A DNA stretch of 57,654 nucleotides from Streptomyces sp. CBMA29 (GCF_014596445.1 NZ_MECL01000015.1:1-57654), one strand, 5' to 3'. Counted from the first letter of the stretch, positions 34,810 through 43,919 are shown. The notes: generated from the letters alone by a model not told the origin. A program made the numbers and translations.

Positions 34810-34835
34810 GGAATTGTGTCCGGATTCCAATCGTT
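34810..34835 (+). promoter_or_regulatory. SigR-type promoter of hrdD (GGAAT-N18-GTT)
   Basis: GGAAT (34810-34814), 18 bases, and GTT (34833-34835) match the disulfide-stress sigma factor SigR consensus exactly, 118 bp upstream of the hrdD start. SigR control of hrdD is established in S. coelicolor. Confidence 0.8.
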
Positions 34836-34953
34836 ATCCCGATCAGGACGGGGCAACCGCAAGGCAAGAGCCGCACCTGACGGAACCATCCGGCAAGCGG
34901 CCCGACCGCCCGGTCCGACCGAGACCCGACCGCACCTTCGTAAGGGAGCACGC

Positions 34954-35952
34954 ATGGCAACCCGTGCCGTCGCCCGTCGTCACGCTGGCGGGACCAGTAG
35001 CGTTCGCGCCGCAGGCGGGGAAGTCGCCGACCGCGACCTCGTCGGCATGTACCTGGACGAGATCGCGCGCACCCCGCTGCTCGACGCCGCCAGGGAAGTG
35101 GAACTGTCCCGCGACATCGAAGCGGGCGTCTACGCAGAACGCATACTCGCAACCGATCCCGGACTGCCCGCAAAGGCCGGCGGTGACGCCCGCCGCGAGG
35201 AGCTCGAGGCCATCGTCGCCGCGGGCGAGCAGGCCAAGGACGTCTTCATCCGTTCCAACCTCCGGCTCGTCGTGGCCGTGGCCCGCCGCTACCCGCGCAG
35301 CGGACTGCCGCTCCTCGACCTGATCCAGGAGGGGAACGCGGGCCTGGTACGCGCCGTCGAGAAGTTCGACTACGCCAAGGGCTTCAAGTTCTCCACCTAC
35401 GCGACCTGGTGGATCCGTCAGGCCATCACCCGCTCCATCGCCGACCAGTCCCGCACCATCCGGCTGCCCGTCCACCTCGTCGAGGAACTGGGCCGCATCC
35501 GCCGCGTGCAGCGCGAGTTCAACCGCGAGCACGGCCGCGACGCGGAGCCCGCGGAGATCGCCACCGAGCTGGCATCCACTCCCGGGCGCGTCACCGACGT
35601 CCTCGACTGGGCCCGCGACCCGGTGTCGCTCAACATGTCCGTCGACGCCGAGGGCGAGACCGAATTCGGTGACCTGGTGGAAGACGGCGCCGCGCCGTCC
35701 CCCGAGGACTCCGTGCTCGTCATGCTCCGCCGCGAGGAACTGGACGGACTGATCGACCGCCTCGACGACCGCACCGCCTCCATCATCCGCGCCCGCTACG
35801 GCATCGTCGACGGCCGCGAGCGCACCCTCACCGAGGTCGGCAAGCAGCACGGACTGACGCGCGAGCGCATCCGGCAGATCGAGAAGCACGCACTGGCCGA
35901 CCTCAAGCGGATGGCCCGCGCGACCGGCCTCGACCAATACGAAGCCGCCTGA
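34954..35952 (+). CDS. hrdD: Group 2 RNA polymerase sigma factor HrdD
   Basis: A 332-residue sigma-70 of the RpoD group-2 type. It starts MATRAVARRHAGG and includes region 1.2 (ADRDLVGMYLDEIARTPLL), region 2 (LRLVVAVARRYPRSGLPLLDLIQEGNAGLVRAVEKFDY, YATWWIRQAI), region 3 and region 4 (TLTEVGKQHGLTRERIRQIEKHALADL). The length equals S. coelicolor HrdD. HrdD is non-essential and responds to SigR and SigE; the SigR-type promoter upstream agrees. It starts at ATG 34954 after AAGGGAGCA. A terminator follows. Confidence 0.88.
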   Translation: MATRAVARRHAGGTSSVRAAGGEVADRDLVGMYLDEIARTPLLDAAREVELSRDIEAGVYAERILATDPGLPAKAGGDARREELEAIVAAGEQAKDVFIRSNLRLVVAVARRYPRSGLPLLDLIQEGNAGLVRAVEKFDYAKGFKFSTYATWWIRQAITRSIADQSRTIRLPVHLVEELGRIRRVQREFNREHGRDAEPAEIATELASTPGRVTDVLDWARDPVSLNMSVDAEGETEFGDLVEDGAAPSPEDSVLVMLRREELDGLIDRLDDRTASIIRARYGIVDGRERTLTEVGKQHGLTRERIRQIEKHALADLKRMARATGLDQYEAA

Positions 35953-35973
35953 CCGGCTCGCTTCCCCACAGAC

Positions 35974-36011
35974 CCGAACCCCGGTGCATTCCCCCCCGCA
36001 CCGGGGTTCGG
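35974..36011. terminator. Terminator after hrdD
   Basis: CCGAACCCCGGTGC (35974-35987) pairs perfectly with GCACCGGGGTTCGG (35998-36011) around a 10-base C-rich loop, 22 bp after the hrdD stop. Confidence 0.85.
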
Positions 36012-36075
36012 CCTGTCCGCGACACCCACAACCGCCTGACCGGGCACTGCCGCCGCGGGTGAGACGCTTCCGCCT

Positions 36076-36810
36076 ATGGACGATCAGACCGACGCCGAAG
36101 CCGGGCCCCACAAGAACGAGCCCCACCACGACGGACTCGGCACCCGGCTCAACTGGCTGCGAGCCGCCGTACTCGGCGCCAACGACGGCATCGTGTCCAC
36201 CGCGGGCCTGGTCGTCGGCGTCGCGGGAGCCACCGACTCCCGCTCCACACTCCTGACCGCGGGCATGGCCGGACTCCTCGCGGGATCCCTGTCCATGGCA
36301 GCGGGCGAATACGTCTCCGTCAGCACACAACGCGACTCCGAACAGGCCGCCCTCGCCCTGGAACGCGAAGAACTCGCCACCACCCCCCAAGCCGAACTCG
36401 ACGAACTCACCGGCCTCCTCGAAGACCGCGGCATCAGCCAGGAACTCGCCCGCGAAGTTGCCGAGCAACTCACCGAACGCGACGCCCTCGGCGCCCACGC
36501 CCGCGTCGAACTCGGCATCAACCCCGATGAACTCGCCAACCCCTGGCACGCCGCCGGCGCCAGCTTCGTCTCCTTCACCATCGGCGCCCTGCTCCCGCTC
36601 CTGGCCATCGTCCTGCCACCCACCTCATGGCGCCTGGCCGTCACAGTCGTCTCCGTCCTGCTGGCCCTCGTCGGCTGCGGCTGGGCGAGCGCCCGCCTCG
36701 GCAGCGCACCGACCGGCCCCGCCATCCTCCGCAACGCCGCTGGCGGCGCCATCGCGATGGCCATCACCTACGCAGTCGGCGAGCTCCTCGGCGCGACCGG
36801 CGCCGTCTGA
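36076..36810 (+). CDS. VIT1/CCC1-family membrane transporter
   Basis: A 244-residue protein. LRAAVLGANDGIVSTAGLVVGVAGA and GLLAGSLSMAAGEYVSVSTQRDSE are the hallmarks of VIT1/CCC1 iron and manganese transporters. A cytoplasmic helical segment (110-160) is followed by three membrane segments. In the family it moves Fe2+ or Mn2+ into an acidic compartment or out of the cell. The metal here is not known. It starts at ATG 36076. Its 3' end overlaps the LtrA gene on the opposite strand by 43 bp. Confidence 0.9.
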   Translation: MDDQTDAEAGPHKNEPHHDGLGTRLNWLRAAVLGANDGIVSTAGLVVGVAGATDSRSTLLTAGMAGLLAGSLSMAAGEYVSVSTQRDSEQAALALEREELATTPQAELDELTGLLEDRGISQELAREVAEQLTERDALGAHARVELGINPDELANPWHAAGASFVSFTIGALLPLLAIVLPPTSWRLAVTVVSVLLALVGCGWASARLGSAPTGPAILRNAAGGAIAMAITYAVGELLGATGAV

Positions 36811-37997
36811 CCACCCCGCGCCTGCAATGTCACCGCCACCGCCACCGTGACCGCACACACCACCCCCGCCCACAACACGGCATGCGACCCCGTGAAGGTG
36901 CACGCCAACACCACCACCCCCGAGACCGGCAGCGTGAGCTGCTGCGCGAGACCCCGCTTGTAGTGCCGTGAGTGCAACAGCCAGACGGTGATGAGAAACA
37001 CCGCGGCGGGAACCGTGACCCAGGCCGCTGCCACCCTTGTCGAGATCTCCGCTTTCCCGACCGCCTGCTCGACGGCGATCTCCATCCCCGCCCCGATCGC
37101 CGCCGCCGAACCGAACACCGCGAAGTGGCCGTAACCCCACAGGAATGCCTGCCTGTTGGACACCAGGTGGTCATGGATCGGCACCGCGAAGTAGATCCAC
37201 CATGCGGCGAATACAATCAGCAACCCACCGACCGCGATCGGCAACAACTCACCGAGCGCGTCGTGCTCGTCGGCCGCCGACTGTACGGCGATGGTCGCCG
37301 AGGACACCGACTCCCCGAGCACGATGATCGTGAACAATCCGTACCGCTCCGCGATGTGATGCGGATGCCACGTCGTCGGTGCCGCCCGCTCCGCCAGCAC
37401 AGGAACCGACATCTCCGCCACCGCCAACAGCACGAATGCCCACACCGGCGGCGCCCCGTGCGGCAACAGCAGTGTCATCCAGCCCACTTGGCACAATGTC
37501 ACCCCGAACGCGTAGCGCAGAGCCGTCCCCCGGGCCGCGCCCGTCTCGGCCCTGGCCGCCCGCAGCCACTGCGTCACCAACGCCAGCCGCATTACCGCGT
37601 ATCCGCACACCGCCAACCGGAAGTCACCGCTGTCGAAGGCGCGCGGCACACCCGCCGCAAGCATCAGCACACCGACGATCTGCACCAGCGTGGTGATCCG
37701 GTATGGCACATCGTCCGTGTCGTACGCGGAGGCGAACCATGAGAAGTTGACCCACGCCCACCAGATGGCGAAGAAAACCAACAGGTAACCAGTCACGCCG
37801 TGCCCCGGATGCCCCTCCACAGCGGCATGCACCAGCCGGACGCCCGCCTGCGCGACCGCGACCACGAAACACAGGTCGAAGAACAGTTCAAGTGGCGTCG
37901 AGGCACGGTGTTCCTCATCGCGGCTGCGTGCCGTCATCCGGCGCAACGCGCCGCTGGTCCTGGCCACCGGACCTGCCGGATTCGTCGGTTCAGTCAT
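36768..37997 (-). CDS. Low temperature requirement A (LtrA)-like membrane protein
   Basis: A roughly 409-residue polytopic protein with the LtrA signature TPLELFFDLCFVVAVAQAG and WHPHHIAERYGLFTIIVLGESV, with about ten membrane segments. LtrA was named for low-temperature growth in Listeria, but the molecular function is unknown. The ATG at 37997 (MTEPTNPAG) is used; ATG 38009 is possible. Neither has a clear ribosome binding site. It converges on and overlaps the VIT gene. Confidence 0.85.
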   Translation of the reverse strand: MTEPTNPAGPVARTSGALRRMTARSRDEEHRASTPLELFFDLCFVVAVAQAGVRLVHAAVEGHPGHGVTGYLLVFFAIWWAWVNFSWFASAYDTDDVPYRITTLVQIVGVLMLAAGVPRAFDSGDFRLAVCGYAVMRLALVTQWLRAARAETGAARGTALRYAFGVTLCQVGWMTLLLPHGAPPVWAFVLLAVAEMSVPVLAERAAPTTWHPHHIAERYGLFTIIVLGESVSSATIAVQSAADEHDALGELLPIAVGGLLIVFAAWWIYFAVPIHDHLVSNRQAFLWGYGHFAVFGSAAAIGAGMEIAVEQAVGKAEISTRVAAAWVTVPAAVFLITVWLLHSRHYKRGLAQQLTLPVSGVVVLACTFTGSHAVLWAGVVCAVTVAVAVTLQARGGQTAPVAPRSSPTA

Positions 37998-38059
37998 GGA
38001 GGACACCATGGAGGACGGCAGGCACTACGCGCAGCGCGCCGCGCGGAATTCCAGGCCGC

Positions 38060-39310
38060 TCAGCCCCGACTCGCCTGCCCGCTCGGCGAATCCGCCCGCG
38101 CCAGCTCCCCCGTGGTCAGGAAACGCTCGACGCGCTCCACATAAGGGCCGATCCGGATGCCTTGCTCGGCCAGCCAGCCATCCGAGTAGTACTTCTCCAG
38201 GTAACGCTCACCCGGATCACACAACAGGCCCACCACGCTGCCCTGTTCACCGCGTTCGCGCATCTCGGAGATGATCCGGAAAGCGGCCCACAACCCGGTG
38301 CCGGTTGACGCGCCCGCCCGGCGGCCGAGCAGGCGCTCCAGGACGCGCACGCACGCGACGGAAGCGGCGTCCGGGACCCGCATCATGCGGTCGATCGCGC
38401 CCGGCACGAAACTCGGCTCCACCCGCTGGCGGCCGATCCCCTCGATACGCGACCCCGCTCCGGTCGTCACCGCCGGATCGTGATCCCGCCAGCCCGGAAA
38501 GAACGCTGAGTTCTCCGGATCCGCGACGCAGATCCCCGTCGTCGCCTGGGCGTACCGCACGTACCTGGCCAGTGTCGCCGACGTCCCCCCGGTGCCGGCC
38601 GTCGCCACGATCCACGTCGGGACTGGGAACCGCTCGACCGCCATCTGCCGGAAGATCGACTCGGCGATGTTGTTGTTGCCCCGCCAATCCGTCGCCCGCT
38701 CCGCGTACGTGAACTGATCCATGTAGTGGCCGCCGGTCTCCCGCGCCAGCCGCGCCGCCGTCCCGTACACCTCGCACGGGTCGTCGACCAGATGACATCG
38801 GCCCCCGTGGAACTCGATCAGCTCGATCTTCGACCGCACCGTCCCATGTGCCATCACGGCCACAAAGGGGACACCGATCAGCCGGGCGAAGTACGCCTCC
38901 GAGACCGCCGTCGATCCACTGGACGCCTCGATCACCGGCCGCCCCGGCCGGATCCAGCCGTTGCACAGGGCGTACAGGAACAGCGAGCGCGCCAGGCGGT
39001 GCTTCAGCGAGCCTGTCGGGTGCGTGGACTCGTCCTTCAGATAGAGGTCGACGCCCCAGTCCGCCGGGAGCGGAACTGACAGCAAATGGGTATCGGCGGA
39101 CCGATTGGCGTCGGCATGGACCTTCCCCACAGCCTCGCTCAACCAGCGACGGTACGCGAGGTCGCTTCGGTCGAGATCCTGTTCTCGCGCCTGCGCCTCT
39201 ACGTGGTCCCGCTCCGGTACGTGTGTCTGTGCGCGTTGCTGTTCCACGCTCTCCGCGTCCGGGCGTACGGCTGCCGGTGCGGGCGAGGGCGTCGAGTCCG
39301 GTGTCTGCAT
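38060..39310 (-). CDS. PLP-dependent cysteine synthase-family enzyme, Cds1-like
   Basis: A 416-residue fold-type II PLP enzyme. The Schiff-base lysine lies in [11 protein letters not shown]; the phosphate loop is [11 protein letters not shown], and [13 protein letters not shown] binds substrate. It is longer at the N-terminus (about 50 charged residues, [22 protein letters not shown]). It resembles mycobacterial Cds1, an L-cysteine desulfhydrase that releases H2S, pyruvate and ammonia. Synthase activity cannot be excluded. It starts at ATG 39310. Confidence 0.85.
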   Translation of the reverse strand: MQTPDSTPSPAPAAVRPDAESVEQQRAQTHVPERDHVEAQAREQDLDRSDLAYRRWLSEAVGKVHADANRSADTHLLSVPLPADWGVDLYLKDESTHPTGSLKHRLARSLFLYALCNGWIRPGRPVIEASSGSTAVSEAYFARLIGVPFVAVMAHGTVRSKIELIEFHGGRCHLVDDPCEVYGTAARLARETGGHYMDQFTYAERATDWRGNNNIAESIFRQMAVERFPVPTWIVATAGTGGTSATLARYVRYAQATTGICVADPENSAFFPGWRDHDPAVTTGAGSRIEGIGRQRVEPSFVPGAIDRMMRVPDAASVACVRVLERLLGRRAGASTGTGLWAAFRIISEMRERGEQGSVVGLLCDPGERYLEKYYSDGWLAEQGIRIGPYVERVERFLTTGELARADSPSGQASRG

Positions 39311-39423
39311 GCGGCCAGGTATATCCGGCCCTTTGCCTCAAACGGACACTTGGGGTATCTCCCTCCGGCAGCTTGAGCAGGGACGACAGCCCGGCCGCCA
39401 GCGCCCCGCCGTATCCTGGGGGC

Positions 39424-39648
39424 ATGAGCAGCGCCCCCGATCGCACCTCGGCCGAGAACCCAGGCGACGAGCCCGCCCCGGCCGTCGTACCCCCGGTGGG
39501 ACCCTCGGGCCTCGTCTTCGACGATCCGCTCGACCGCCCCTCGTCTGACGACACCGACCGTGGCTGGGGCGAGCGGCCCTCCGGTTCGGCGGCCGATGAC
39601 GACGACTTCACGCGCTTCCTGAACGAGAAGCCGCCGCACCACCTCTGA
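39424..39648 (+). CDS. Small acidic hypothetical protein
   Basis: A 74-residue acidic, Pro/Ser/Asp-rich protein starts MSSAPDRTSAENPGDEPAP and ends DDDDFTRFLNEKPPHHL. It is predicted disordered apart from the C-terminal helix. Third-position bases support coding. It sits between the divergent PLP-enzyme gene and the convergent mscL. No function known. Confidence 0.65.
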   Translation: MSSAPDRTSAENPGDEPAPAVVPPVGPSGLVFDDPLDRPSSDDTDRGWGERPSGSAADDDDFTRFLNEKPPHHL

Positions 39649-39661
39649 GCCGAGCGGACGA

Positions 39662-40132
39662 TCAGTTCCCGCCCCCGCTGCGCGGCGAGACCAGCGCGTC
39701 GCGGATGTCGCGCAGCAGTGTGATCTCCTCGACCTCGGCCGCCTTCTCCACCACCTCGTCGTGCTTGCGCTTGCTCGCCTGCCGCGCCAGGTAGCGGGAC
39801 ATCGGTACGACCATCAAGAAGTACACGACCGCCGCGGTGATCAGGAACGTCAGGACGGCGCTCAGCACCGAGCCCCACAGGATGTGGATCCCGCTGATCG
39901 TCTCGCCCTTGTCGTTGACGACGCACGGGCCTTTCAGACAGGACGAGTACCCAACGAGATCCTTCGTACCGAAGGCACCGACCAGGGGATTGATCACGCC
40001 GTTCACCACGGAGTTCACGATGTTGGTGAACGCGGCACCGATGACGACCGCGACCGCGAGGTCGATCACGTTCCCACGCGTGATGAATTCCTTGAAGCCT
40101 GCCAGCACGCCCGGCTTGTTCTTGTCGGTCAC
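39662..40132 (-). CDS. mscL: Large-conductance mechanosensitive channel MscL
   Basis: A 156-residue MscL. FKEFITRGNVIDLAVAVVIGAAFTNIVNSVVNGVINPLVG is TM1 and the pore; TM2 is VLTFLITAAVVYFLMVVPM; a charged C-terminal helix follows. It opens under membrane tension to release solutes on osmotic down-shock. The GTG at 40132 is set by GGAAGAGG on the minus strand; upstream residues to 40192 are non-conserved. The loop is longer than in E. coli (SSCLKGPCVV has two Cys). Confidence 0.95.
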   Translation of the reverse strand: MTDKNKPGVLAGFKEFITRGNVIDLAVAVVIGAAFTNIVNSVVNGVINPLVGAFGTKDLVGYSSCLKGPCVVNDKGETISGIHILWGSVLSAVLTFLITAAVVYFLMVVPMSRYLARQASKRKHDEVVEKAAEVEEITLLRDIRDALVSPRSGGGN

Positions 40133-40234
40133 CGCTTTGCCTCTTCCGTGACGCCGATGTGGCGGAATGATGGGTTCCGCCATAGAAGGCAATGCGGGTT
40201 CGGCGTGTCCAATCGCCTTCCACGAACGGGTGAT

Positions 40235-40834
40235 TCAGCACAAGGTCACCGCCAGAGGTGACGAGACGGCCGCGCCGGAGAGTGCCGCCGCCGTAAGGCG
40301 TGGCACGGCGAGGACGACCAGCGCCCCGCCGCCTCCACTGCCACTGGCATCGGGCGCGGCGGACTCTCCTGCGGGCTTCGAGTCGTCCGCGCGGCCCGGC
40401 ACGGCCACAACGGTCGCGTTCGACGCCACCACCCGCGAACTGGCCAGCACATCGATCCGATCGCCGGGATGCAGCAGGGCAACGGCCGCTGCGTCGGCGA
40501 TCCGCACCGGTGCCCTGACCAGCACCTCGGCCACGTCATGGGGCACCGGTACCGTCGTTGCGTGGGCGCTGCCGCTGTCCGTCGCCAGCGCGGGTCCGCG
40601 TGGGGCCGCCGCGTCATGACGCGGGCCGGTCCCGTGCGCCGCGGACGCCGCCAGCGCGGCGGCCGTCAGCGCCAGACCGAAGGCCAACGAGCGTCGTCGG
40701 CGCCCCGGCGACCGCCGCAGGAACTGCCGTCGGCCGCCCGCCCGGATCGGCGGGAAGTCCGGCACCGCGCAACGCGGCGGCGTGTACGGCTCGGGGGATG
40801 CCGGAGCCGAATAGGGAGTGGGGGAGCAGGACAT
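40235..40834 (-). CDS. SAF-domain (RcpC/CpaB-like) membrane protein
   Basis: A 199-residue protein. A Pro-rich cytoplasmic lead and a basic stretch (RRRRS) come before one membrane segment (LAFGLALTAAALAASAA). A SAF-like domain follows: VLVRAPVRIADAAAVALLHPGDRIDVLAS, as in pilus-assembly RcpC/CpaB proteins. The C-terminus (ALSGAAVSSPLAVTLC) ends in a cysteine. No other pilus gene is near. The start at ATG 40834. Two DnaA boxes lie about 95 bp upstream. Confidence 0.75.
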   Translation of the reverse strand: MSCSPTPYSAPASPEPYTPPRCAVPDFPPIRAGGRRQFLRRSPGRRRRSLAFGLALTAAALAASAAHGTGPRHDAAAPRGPALATDSGSAHATTVPVPHDVAEVLVRAPVRIADAAAVALLHPGDRIDVLASSRVVASNATVVAVPGRADDSKPAGESAAPDASGSGGGGALVVLAVPRLTAAALSGAAVSSPLAVTLC

Positions 40835-40926
40835 GACGGACCACCGCCTGATGTGAGGTGCTCGATACCGGGAAGTCCGGTCGTTGCATCCACCATCGCG
40901 CACGGCGCCGACAGCGCTTCGATCCC

Positions 40927-40953
40927 TGTGGACAACTCCCGGCTTGTGGATAA
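40927..40953 (-). other. Pair of DnaA boxes
   Basis: TGTGGACAA (40927-40935) and TGTGGATAA (40945-40953), read on the minus strand as TTGTCCACA and TTATCCACA, are the preferred Streptomyces and E. coli DnaA boxes. They are 18 bp apart in the same orientation, in the gap between mtnP and the SAF gene. No dnaA/dnaN/oriC context is present. Confidence 0.65.
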
Positions 40954-41023
40954 CTCGGCCACCCAGAGGCGTGAATTACCGCTTCTCGGAAGCCAGGAGC
41001 TATGGGATACGGGAGTCCGCGTG

Positions 41024-41881
41024 CTAGGGGAGGATGATCCCCGGGTCCTGGCCCCCCAGCGAGTCCACGCACAGACAGTCCCGCGCGTCGTTGTTCGGCA
41101 GTTCGCCGATCAGGTCGAAGAGCACGTCCCGCATCCGGCCGACATTAGCCGCGAAGACCTCCAGCACCTCCTCGTGGGAGACGCCCTCTCCGGTGTCGGC
41201 GCCCGCGTCCAGATCGGTGACCAGTGTCAACGACGTGTAGCAAAGCCCCAGTTCGCGGGCGAGCACGGCCTCGGGGTGGCCGGTCATCCCGACCACGGAC
41301 CAGCCCTGTGCCGCGTGCCAGAGCGATTCCGCGCGGGTCGAGAAGCGAGGACCCTCGACCACCACCAGCGTTCCGCCGTCGACCGCCTCCCAGCCGCCCG
41401 ACCGTGCCGTGTCGACGGCGGCCTTCCGGCCCACCGGGCAGTACGGGTCGGCGAAGGTCACATGCACCACGTTCGGTACCTGACCGTCGGCTCGTGTCTC
41501 GCCGTCGAAGTACGACTGGGCGCGCCACTTCGTACGGTCCACGAGTTGGTCGGGCACCAGCAGCGTGCCGGGACCGAACTCGGTGCGCAGACCGCCCACC
41601 GCGCATGGACCGAGCACCTGGCGCGCGCCGACGGACCGCAACGCCCACAAATTGGCGCGGTAATTGATCTTGTGCGGTGGTAGATGGTGCTTGCGGCCGT
41701 GTCGGGGCAGGAACGCCACCCGGCGCCCCGCTACCTCACCGACGAACAGCGAGTCGCTCGGCGGGCCGTAGGGAGTCTCGACCGTGATTTCGCTCACATC
41801 GTCGAGGAAGGAGTAGAAGCCGGATCCGCCGATGACGCCGATCTCGGCCTGCGCGTCCGTCGCACTGCTGCTCTGCACCAT
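41024..41881 (-). CDS. mtnP: S-methyl-5'-thioadenosine phosphorylase
   Basis: A 285-residue enzyme that would split methylthioadenosine with phosphate to adenine and methylthioribose-1-phosphate. It has the phosphate-binding GVIGGSGFY, PRHGRKHHLPPHKINYRANLWAL and the family motif TLVVVEGPRFSTRAES. The start ATG 41881 follows AGGGTGA. An upstream GTG (41890) is possible. Alternative assignment is a purine nucleoside phosphorylase of the same superfamily; the HKINYRAN signature favours MTA phosphorylase. Confidence 0.92.
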   Translation of the reverse strand: MVQSSSATDAQAEIGVIGGSGFYSFLDDVSEITVETPYGPPSDSLFVGEVAGRRVAFLPRHGRKHHLPPHKINYRANLWALRSVGARQVLGPCAVGGLRTEFGPGTLLVPDQLVDRTKWRAQSYFDGETRADGQVPNVVHVTFADPYCPVGRKAAVDTARSGGWEAVDGGTLVVVEGPRFSTRAESLWHAAQGWSVVGMTGHPEAVLARELGLCYTSLTLVTDLDAGADTGEGVSHEEVLEVFAANVGRMRDVLFDLIGELPNNDARDCLCVDSLGGQDPGIILP

Positions 41882-41917
41882 GTCGATCACCCTATTGCGG
41901 TGCCGGGCACACCACGA

Positions 41918-41945
41918 AACCCCCACCGTGAAAACGGCGGGGGTT
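41918..41945. terminator. Hairpin downstream of FmdB gene
   Basis: AACCCCCACCGT (41918-41929) and ACGGCGGGGGTT (41934-41945) form a 12-bp stem with one mismatch and a GAAA loop. On the minus strand it is followed by T-rich sequence, so it would end the FmdB transcript before mtnP. Confidence 0.65.
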
Positions 41946-41974
41946 CGTAAAATCCGCGGAAGCCTCGGAAGGGC

Positions 41975-42307
41975 TCAGGCCGCCGACGTGCTGTTCGAGG
42001 ACGAGGAGCCCGTGCCGGAACCCGAAGAGGAGCCGGACGATGAACCCGACGACGAGCCGGAGGACGGCTTGCTGTCGGACTTGCTCTCCGAGTTGCCGCT
42101 CTTGGCGGCAGGCGCGCTGCTCGTGGACGAGCCGCGGCTGTCGGTCCGGTAGAAACCGGAGCCCTTGAAGACCACGCCCACGGCGGAGAAGACCTTGCGC
42201 AGGCGTCCGCCGCAGTTGGGGCACTCGGTCAACGCGTCATCGCTGAACTTCTGCACCGCCTCGAGGCCCTCGCCGCACTCGGTGCACTGGTACTGGTACG
42301 TCGGCAC
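41975..42307 (-). CDS. FmdB-type zinc-ribbon protein, Ruc-like redox-regulated chaperone
   Basis: A 110-residue protein. An N-terminal zinc ribbon has two Cys pairs (QCTECG, CPNCGG). It is followed by LRKVFSAVGVVFKGSGFYRTDSR and a disordered Ser/Gly tail. This matches mycobacterial Rv0991c (Ruc), a heat-induced, disulfide-activated chaperone under HrcA. A CIRCE operator lies directly upstream. It is annotated widely as a FmdB regulator, but the chaperone role is better supported by the Cys motif and heat-shock operator. The start ATG 42307 follows GGAGGAG. Confidence 0.9.
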   Translation of the reverse strand: MPTYQYQCTECGEGLEAVQKFSDDALTECPNCGGRLRKVFSAVGVVFKGSGFYRTDSRGSSTSSAPAAKSGNSESKSDSKPSSGSSSGSSSGSSSGSGTGSSSSNSTSAA

Positions 42308-42316
42308 TTGCTCCTC

Positions 42317-42343
42317 CTGGCACTCTCACTCATTGAGTGCTAA
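42317..42343. promoter_or_regulatory. CIRCE element (HrcA operator)
   Basis: Read on the minus strand, TTAGCACTC-N9-GAGTGCCAG matches the CIRCE consensus TTAGCACTC-N9-GAGTGCTAA at 16 of 18 positions. It is about 10 bp before the FmdB start and overlaps its ribosome binding site. HrcA would repress the gene until heat shock. Confidence 0.9.
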
Positions 42344-42373
42344 CGACGCTCAATAGTGCAGTATTTCCCGGCG

Positions 42374-43720
42374 TCAGTCCACCGGGACCGCCGCACGGTG
42401 ACCGATCACACCCGACGTGACCACTCCTCGCGATTGTGGCACCAGCCTCTCGCGGAGCCCCACCAGCACCACGAGTGCCAGCGCGGTACCGGCCAACGGC
42501 ACCGTGAAACCGGCGTGCGAGCCAGCGTGGTCGGCCAGCAGCCCGGCCGTCGTGACGGCGGCCGCCTGCCCGAGCGCGACCGCCCCCGTCAGCCACGTGA
42601 ACGCCTCCGTCCGGGACTCGCCCGGCACGAGGGCGTCCACCATCGTGTAGCCAGTGATGAGCGTGGGTGCGATGCACAGGCCCACCAGCAGCCCGAGCGG
42701 CGCCAGCACTGGTACGGCGTGGACGGCCCACAGCGGGGCGCAGGCGAGTGTCAGGGCCGCGTATGCCGCGAGCAGCCGGGCACGGGGGCTGCGGCGCCAG
42801 GCGACCGCGCCGTAGACGACGCCCGCCAGCATGTTCCCTGCCGCGAAGGTCCCGTACAGCAGGCCGCTGATGCCGGGCCGGCCGATTTCCTGGGTGAAGG
42901 CGGTCAGCGACACCTGCATGCCGCCGAAGACGGCGCCGATGCCGAGGAAGGCGACGGCAAGCGCGCGCACTCCGGGTACGGACAAGGCGGAGACGGGCTT
43001 TGCGCTGACGCCCGCTCTGGTGGGGTGCGGGCGCGGCGCGGTACTTCTCTGCGCGGCGAAGAGGATTCCTCCCCCAAGGGTCAGCGCCGCCTCGGTGATC
43101 AGTCCGGCGGCCGGGTGCACCGCGGTGCACAGCGCGGTGGCGAGTACAGGGCCGATGACGAAGGTGAACTCGTCGGTCACCGACTCGAAGGCCGCGGCCG
43201 TTGTCATCAGGGGAGAGGCAGCGCTGGACGGCGCGGTGGCCGAGCCGTTCAACGCCACCGCCCAGCGGGCGCGCACCATGGGCCCGATCTGCGGCACGGT
43301 GGCACCCGCGGGCACGGCCGCCGCGAACAGCGTCCAGGTAGGCGCATGGGTCAGCGCGAGAGTCACCAGCCCGATGACGGAGGCGGTGTGCAGGGCGACG
43401 CCTGGTACGAGGACGGCGCGTTGCCCGAAGCGGTCGGCCAATCGGCCGCTCCTCGGGGCGCACAGGGCCATCGCGACCCCGGTGACGGCTGCGGCGGCTC
43501 CCGCTGTGCCGTAGGAGCCAGTGGTGTGCTCGACGAGCAGCACCATGCCGATGGTGAGCATCGCGAATGGCTGCCGGGCGGCGAAGCCGGGGAGCAGGAA
43601 GGCCCACGCGCCGGGGGTGCGCAGTAGTTGCCGGTAGCCGGTCTTTGCTTCGACAGCGGACGGCGTGGGCGTTGTCCCGGGTGGGGACGTGGACGGTGAG
43701 GTGGGCACCTTGGATGCCAC
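42374..43720 (-). CDS. MFS transporter (12-helix, DHA1-like)
   Basis: A 448-residue MFS protein. GYRQLLRTPGAWAFLLPGF leads into TM1, and SGRLADRFGQRAVLV is motif A. Twelve membrane segments can be counted. The DNA has a Pro/Thr/Ser-rich lead. Start GTG 43720 (VASKVPTSP). No regulator is adjacent and the substrate is unknown. Confidence 0.88.
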   Translation of the reverse strand: MASKVPTSPSTSPPGTTPTPSAVEAKTGYRQLLRTPGAWAFLLPGFAARQPFAMLTIGMVLLVEHTTGSYGTAGAAAAVTGVAMALCAPRSGRLADRFGQRAVLVPGVALHTASVIGLVTLALTHAPTWTLFAAAVPAGATVPQIGPMVRARWAVALNGSATAPSSAASPLMTTAAAFESVTDEFTFVIGPVLATALCTAVHPAAGLITEAALTLGGGILFAAQRSTAPRPHPTRAGVSAKPVSALSVPGVRALAVAFLGIGAVFGGMQVSLTAFTQEIGRPGISGLLYGTFAAGNMLAGVVYGAVAWRRSPRARLLAAYAALTLACAPLWAVHAVPVLAPLGLLVGLCIAPTLITGYTMVDALVPGESRTEAFTWLTGAVALGQAAAVTTAGLLADHAGSHAGFTVPLAGTALALVVLVGLRERLVPQSRGVVTSGVIGHRAAVPVD

Positions 43721-43919
43721 AGCCTGGACTTTCTGCCGCCTGGTAGCGCGTGCGCGGATCCAGGTCCGCGAATGACCGCGCCGAGAGCCGTCCGCTCAGC
43801 GCGGAAATCCGCGCCGGCTCTGCGTCAGACAGAGGTTGAACTCGACAAATACCTCACCATGATACGCGGAGACCGAAGCCGTTTTCGCGCACCTGGTGCG
43901 GTCCGGACGTTGATCGGAT

